From Guadua angustifolia (Eukaryota > Streptophyta > Magnoliopsida > Poales > Poaceae): a stretch of DNA of 64,000 bases. The notes under the pieces were generated by a model. The model had not been told where the DNA came from. It made no database searches and saw only the letters and a program-made list of their open reading frames with translations. Positions 60,106 to 64,000 of this stretch are shown here, piece after piece. The translations under genes were made by a program, and so were the position numbers. The stretch is from the NCBI GenBank assembly GCA_036346375.1, contig CM070520.1, forward strand, positions 20,560,852 to 20,624,851, given 5' to 3'. Within the stretch, counting starts at the first letter, position 1. Each line of letters begins with the position of its first letter.

Positions 60106-60666
60106 TTGTTCTTTAGAAGGAACAATGAATTGAATTTGGTTGGCTACGCCAATGCTGGGTACTTATCTGACCCGCATACTGGCAAGTCACAAACCGGGTA
60201 TATTTTCCTTTGTGGTGGAACGGCAATTTCTTGGAAGTCGTCTAAGCAGACTCTTGTCTCGACGTCGACAAACCACTCGGAAATCATCGCCTTGTATGAA
60301 GCATCTCGAGAATGTGCATGGCTTCGAAGAATGGTTCACCACATCCAGAAGTCACGTGGCCTAAACATTGAGCAAACCCCAACTATAATTTATGAAGACA
60401 ATGCAGCTTGTGTTGCTCAAATGCAAATGGGATATGTGAAAAGCAACCTCACGAAACACATCAACCCCAAGTTCTTCTATGCGCATGAAATGCATAAGAT
60501 GAACGAGATCAAGATACTGCACACTAAGTCGTGTGAGAATCTCGCAGATTTATTCACTAAGTCACTCCTAGCATTTACTTTTGAAAGGTGCGTTAGAGGA
60601 ATTGGGATGATGAGACTAAGAGAAGTGCAGATTTCAGGGGGAGAACTTTCATATACTCCTAAATAA
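60106..60666 (+). pseudogene. Copia RNase H domain, open for 186 codons
   Basis: DPHTGKSQTGYIFLCGGTAI, SWKSSKQTLVSTSTNHSEII, ALYEASRECAWLRRM and YEDNAACVAQMQMGYVKSN are the standard copia RNase H segments. The end carries LADLFTKSLLAFTFERCVR. It is followed by a 250 bp untranslated tail with two copies of an AATGAGGCA/GATGAGGCA motif and by the polypurine tract. Confidence 0.86.
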
Positions 60667-60913
60667 ATCTTGAAGGAGAAGTTTGAGTACCCAACGTGAA
60701 TCTCGAAGATTAGCATTGAAGTTTGAGTGAATTGTACTCTTTTTCCTTAGTAAGTTTTTCACGGAAGTTTTCTTACATAAGGTTTTAATGAGGCAATTCG
60801 TGCAACACAACAAGCGGATACTATGTACTCTTTCTCCAAGTATTTTTTCCACTGGGTTTTTCTGGAGTTTTGATGAGGCATATGCATCTCACGGCAAAGG
60901 ACCCAAGGGGGAG

Positions 60914-61115
60914 TGTTAGGAAACCCTAAGGCCCACGAAGGCCCATATTGGTCCCTTGCCGAAACCCTAGACGTAGGCTAGAAATATGGAGGGGTGCCAC
61001 CTCATTGTACATACAATCAGAAATAATAGATCAATTCCTCCAATCTCTCTGTGTCTCTATTCTCCACTTTTCATCTTCGGAAACCCCGGACTACTCGGTA
61101 GCGAGGTTCTCAACA
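60914..61115 (+). repeat. 3' LTR of the short-LTR copia element
   Basis: 202 bp; it differs from the 5' LTR by a handful of substitutions and short gaps, including loss of the TATA box. Confidence 0.94.
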
Positions 61116-61120
61116 ATCTG

Positions 61121-62930
61121 AACGATTGCTTGTAGCATGCATTATTACTATTACTAGTTCAATGCCTGTGCGTTGCTACGAAAAATAAAATTAGTAACGA
61201 AACATAAAGGTAAGCAATAAAAGAAAATTGTTTTACAAGATCAAACATCTATCTTTCCCGATTACAAAAGTTTTTTCGGAGAATTGTGGTAGAAGTCGAA
61301 TGTATGAGTGTATATCAAAATTTACAATCTTACAACATATTCTTCTTACCTTCACTCTCACCCAAACATTTGTCGATCTTCACGCCTTCAATTTGTTTAT
61401 CACCACTACAAAAAAGGCATTCAAGATAAAAAACTGCACTGAGGAGCACAACAGTTTCTACGTGACTTGGTTTGGGTCCGTATGAAGTATGTTTTCCTTT
61501 TCTACCTCGAATTAAGACATATGCATAAGGACAAAAAAGCCGAGACTATTACAGAATTCTATCAAGGTACTTGTCACAAATCCTAGCAGATTCAAATTTT
61601 GTCTCCTTTTCTCGTAAAATAAGTCAAGATTCAAACAACATAAGATGAGAAAAATATATTGACAACCAATATGAATAAATACCCCGACAACACGAAGGAA
61701 TTGACAATAACCGTAACATTAGTTGCAAATATCGTGAAGGACATGTCAGACAGTAACCCATGCTCTTCATGTGAAGATAAAAACAAACAAGAATATACAT
61801 ATGTCATAATCAATATTTGGATACCGAGATTCTGCTTGAAAGAACTAATCTACAAAAGACAACAAATATTAATCTTTCTTTATTAAGATGTAGCAAAACA
61901 AACTCGCGGACTCATCATAATTGCATCTAAGATCTTGCAAACAACTTTATTCCATTGGTCACAAAAACATATTATAGCTCGCAAGCTAGATTTAAAGAAC
62001 TATCATTTTGCATGAAGCTAAAGTTATGGCAGAAGAGCAGTATAACATGTCCAAATCAAGCAGCATGTGCAAACACACTATTATCAGATAGAAATGTGCA
62101 AAGAACCTAGAAAATGGAATTCATCTATCTTCTATATCATGAAACAAAGCTTCATAATGCAAAATAAAGTATTCCTAAATATGTGCTACCTTTTCCTTTT
62201 ATTTTACAGAGAAGATAGCATCAATCAAGGACAATGAGACAAAAGTAGTGCAATAAAGTCGACAGAGGAACTATAAAACAAGAGATTCTTGTTTAGTCAT
62301 ATCCCAGATTCTTTAAATGATGTGTAAATTTCAAAGTGCAAAAATATCAACCAACCGTACTCAAATTTGTGGCACTCAGAATCTCTTATTTAGTAGAAGA
62401 AAACTAATTTAGAATGCAACTCACCACAGAACATCAAAAGAGATGCCGTTGGTTTCCACTTTTCCATCCATGCATATACTATCAGGATTTGGCTAAACAC
62501 AATCCCAACCAGAGGTTAAACAAATGCACAATCAAATTAGCCCAGCCTCATCGAAGTTCCAGAAATATAAGATTCAAAATTTCATCCTGATCAAGCACAA
62601 GCTAACTACGAAAAGAAACCTTTCAGCAACATAAAAGACATGCAATTTTTTTAACAAATATAAATTATCCCATGAACGCAAGTTCCTTATTTCTTTATGA
62701 GAAAAGAAATGAGCATACAAAGAAGAATAGGACTATCCAATGACTATAAGATATCGGGCTCATATAATAAATAATCTAATCGTTAGGTTACAAGAGATAT
62801 GGAAGAAACCATATTGTATACAAATCATCCTAATTGATTCTATTATATCTCTTATAATCTTACCATGCATGATACTCAACAATTGAGAATCACATCAAAA
62901 CAATTTTATTTGGAAGTCGATTTGCAACAG
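61121..62930. other. AT-rich intergenic sequence; one possible exon
   Basis: About 1.8 kb has no long frame. A CTAGTTCAATGCCTGTGCGT stretch near 61156-61176 resembles a motif common at the ends of small grass transposons. A possible 68 bp exon lies at 62425-62492 on the minus strand (see findings). Confidence 0.35.
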
Positions 62931-63341
62931 ATTCGGCTAAGGGCAATGAGTCCGAGGGTAGGAGGACCTCTGCCACGAGATCGTGAGTCACGTCTCGCGA
63001 TGGCTTGGCCGGGTTATACCCCTTGCCGCCGCTTCTTCGCTTCTGGGTTATTCCCCCACGGGCTTAGGTAGAAGATGAGAGAGGATTAGATGGTAATATC
63101 TTTCTTGATTGCCAAGTGTTTGATTACACTTATCTATAGCCTCTGCTCAACCCAAAAGGAGTAACAAATTCCACTAATTAAGGACTAACCAAAATAGCTA
63201 AAAGATCTCCTACTTTCCTCCTAGCCATCTGCTGAGGCCGTGGTTCGCGTGCTTGTCGCTGCGGCAAGTAGCCAGCTTCTCGGCTCCTACAAGACGCCAC
63301 GCGCCCTATGGCGCTCGGTGTACACATGTTTGAACATGACA
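62930..63341 (-). repeat. 3' LTR of a second Reina-type element (left edge uncertain)
   Basis: On the minus strand the purine tract CTGGGAGGGAGA (63342-63353) is followed by TGTCATGTTC at 63341, an LTR start like the TGTCAGGTTC of the left-edge element. A TATA-like GGCTATAGATAAG lies near 63132-63144. The left edge is estimated from the length of the other Reina LTR. Confidence 0.55.
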
Positions 63342-63369
63342 TCTCCCTCCCAGCGAGAGCCGCCTCGCC

Positions 63370-63996
63370 CTCGAGCCGAATTGGGGAACTTGGTGCGAAA
63401 CGGCGCGACGCCTTCCTGTGTTGTCGATCTTTGCCGACGACGTGTTCTTCCACCGATGAGCACCGATGTACGCCACGAGCCAGCGGTCATCAAGCCCGCG
63501 CCTCCTGCTTTCGGGCTAATGGCGCCATGATGCAGAGCGGCAATGGTGGAGGCTCCGCGGTGCCCCGGTATTTTGGAGAAGCCCCACATGGAACACATTG
63601 TGGATGCGCGCGGAGGAAGCTCAGTCGACGGCGACCTCGCTGATGAGTTCGACAACGCAGACGGCCAAGAAGCGCGGCCGCTTTGCCGCCCACCGCCGAG
63701 GAAGAGACGATGCGCGGCGCCGACGAGTCGGCAATACCAATCACCGACCGACAGGGTGACGCGGCGCGACGGTCAGAGTGGCGCTTCCGTACGCTGCGGC
63801 TCGCTTCCAGATGGTAGTGATGTCCGCAAGGAACTCCGCGCGCCTCCATGCTCTTGGCGACGGCCGCACTCGTTTCCCGCTCATATGACCGGATAGAGGA
63901 GGATCTCGCCCGAGACCACGCGGAAGGGGTGTCCCGCAGGACGCCTCGGTACGCCGTGTTGAAGAGGAACTCCGCCCATGGGAGCCACCGAGCCAC
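63370..63996 (-). pseudogene. Integrase C-terminal part of a Reina-type element
   Basis: WLPWAEFLFNTAYRGVLRDTPS (63990-63925) is the conserved end of a gypsy integrase core (written here to show family only). SIRSYE and VAKSMEARG follow. Later parts (EWVWLRLR-type and chromodomain-like segments, down to about 63370) are in shifted frames and hard to follow. The rest of the element lies right of the window. It has the same lineage and orientation as the element at the left edge. Confidence 0.72.
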
Positions 63997-64000
63997 TCGC

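Larger units (their letters stand above)
55660..61115 (+). mobile_element. Complete short-LTR Ty1/copia element
   Basis: This 5456 bp element has LTRs at 55660-55864 and 60914-61115 and a perfect 5 bp target duplication, ATCTG (55655-55659 and 61116-61120). The order is gag with zinc knuckle, protease, gag-pre-integrase, integrase, RT, RNase H, as in Ty1/copia. A polypurine tract (AAAGGACCCAAGGGGGAG, 60896-60913) precedes the 3' LTR. The sequence after the 5' LTR (CGCTATTAGCATGAGCC) is not the usual tRNA-iMet site. Frame changes and stops occur in gag, integrase and RT, so this copy is not autonomous. Confidence 0.94.

Overview
This is plant nuclear DNA, almost certainly from a grass (Poaceae). 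The evidence is a Tourist-type MITE, a GC-rich first exon on a host gene with spliced introns, and a dense nest of LTR retrotransposons of the Reina, Tekay, Tat, Sirevirus and other Ty1/copia types. I cannot name the species. One 100-base run of N (9283-9382) marks a scaffold gap.

Only one host gene is clear. Positions 3605-6034 (minus strand) hold three exons of a lung-seven-transmembrane (GOST/TMEM87-type) membrane protein. The joined frame is open for 415 codons and covers the signal peptide, the lumenal domain and about six of seven helices. The last helix and the C-terminus are not found; a MITE and a Reina element lie where the next exon is expected.

Layout: 1-2409, 5' half of a Reina chromovirus (minus), running off the left edge. 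2501-2605, MITE. 3605-6034, the GOST gene. About 6800-8000, a decayed copia 3' end (minus). 8041-9961, sequence without recognisable genes, with the gap. 9962-20198, a Tekay chromovirus (minus) whose left LTR has lost about 2.2 kb. 20199-22159 plus 29333-29650, the 3' end and LTR of a Sirevirus-like element, split by a complete copia element (22160-29327, target duplication GTAAT). 30448-30890, an LTR piece. About 30999-49040, a Tat-lineage gypsy element (plus) with its pol, broken inside integrase by a protease-only non-autonomous LTR element (36551-40498). Downstream of pol it carries two antisense transcription units (42091-42384 and 43019-48332); the larger is broken by a solo Tekay-type LTR (45470-47898). 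About 49040-51815, another Tekay-type LTR. 52618-54848, LTR-type sequence with two tandem-repeat arrays. 55660-61115, a copia element (plus, target duplication ATCTG). About 62930-64000, the 3' end of a second Reina element (minus), leaving by the right edge.

The order of events can be read from the nesting: Tat first, then the non-autonomous element and the solo LTR inside it; Sirevirus first, then Tekay and copia inside it. None of the transposons looks able to move: every gag-pol has frameshifts or stops. Much of that damage, and much of the difference between paired LTRs, sits at CAG or CTG triplets. This suggests a systematic sequencing error at methylated CHG sites rather than real decay, and it is the observation I would check first.
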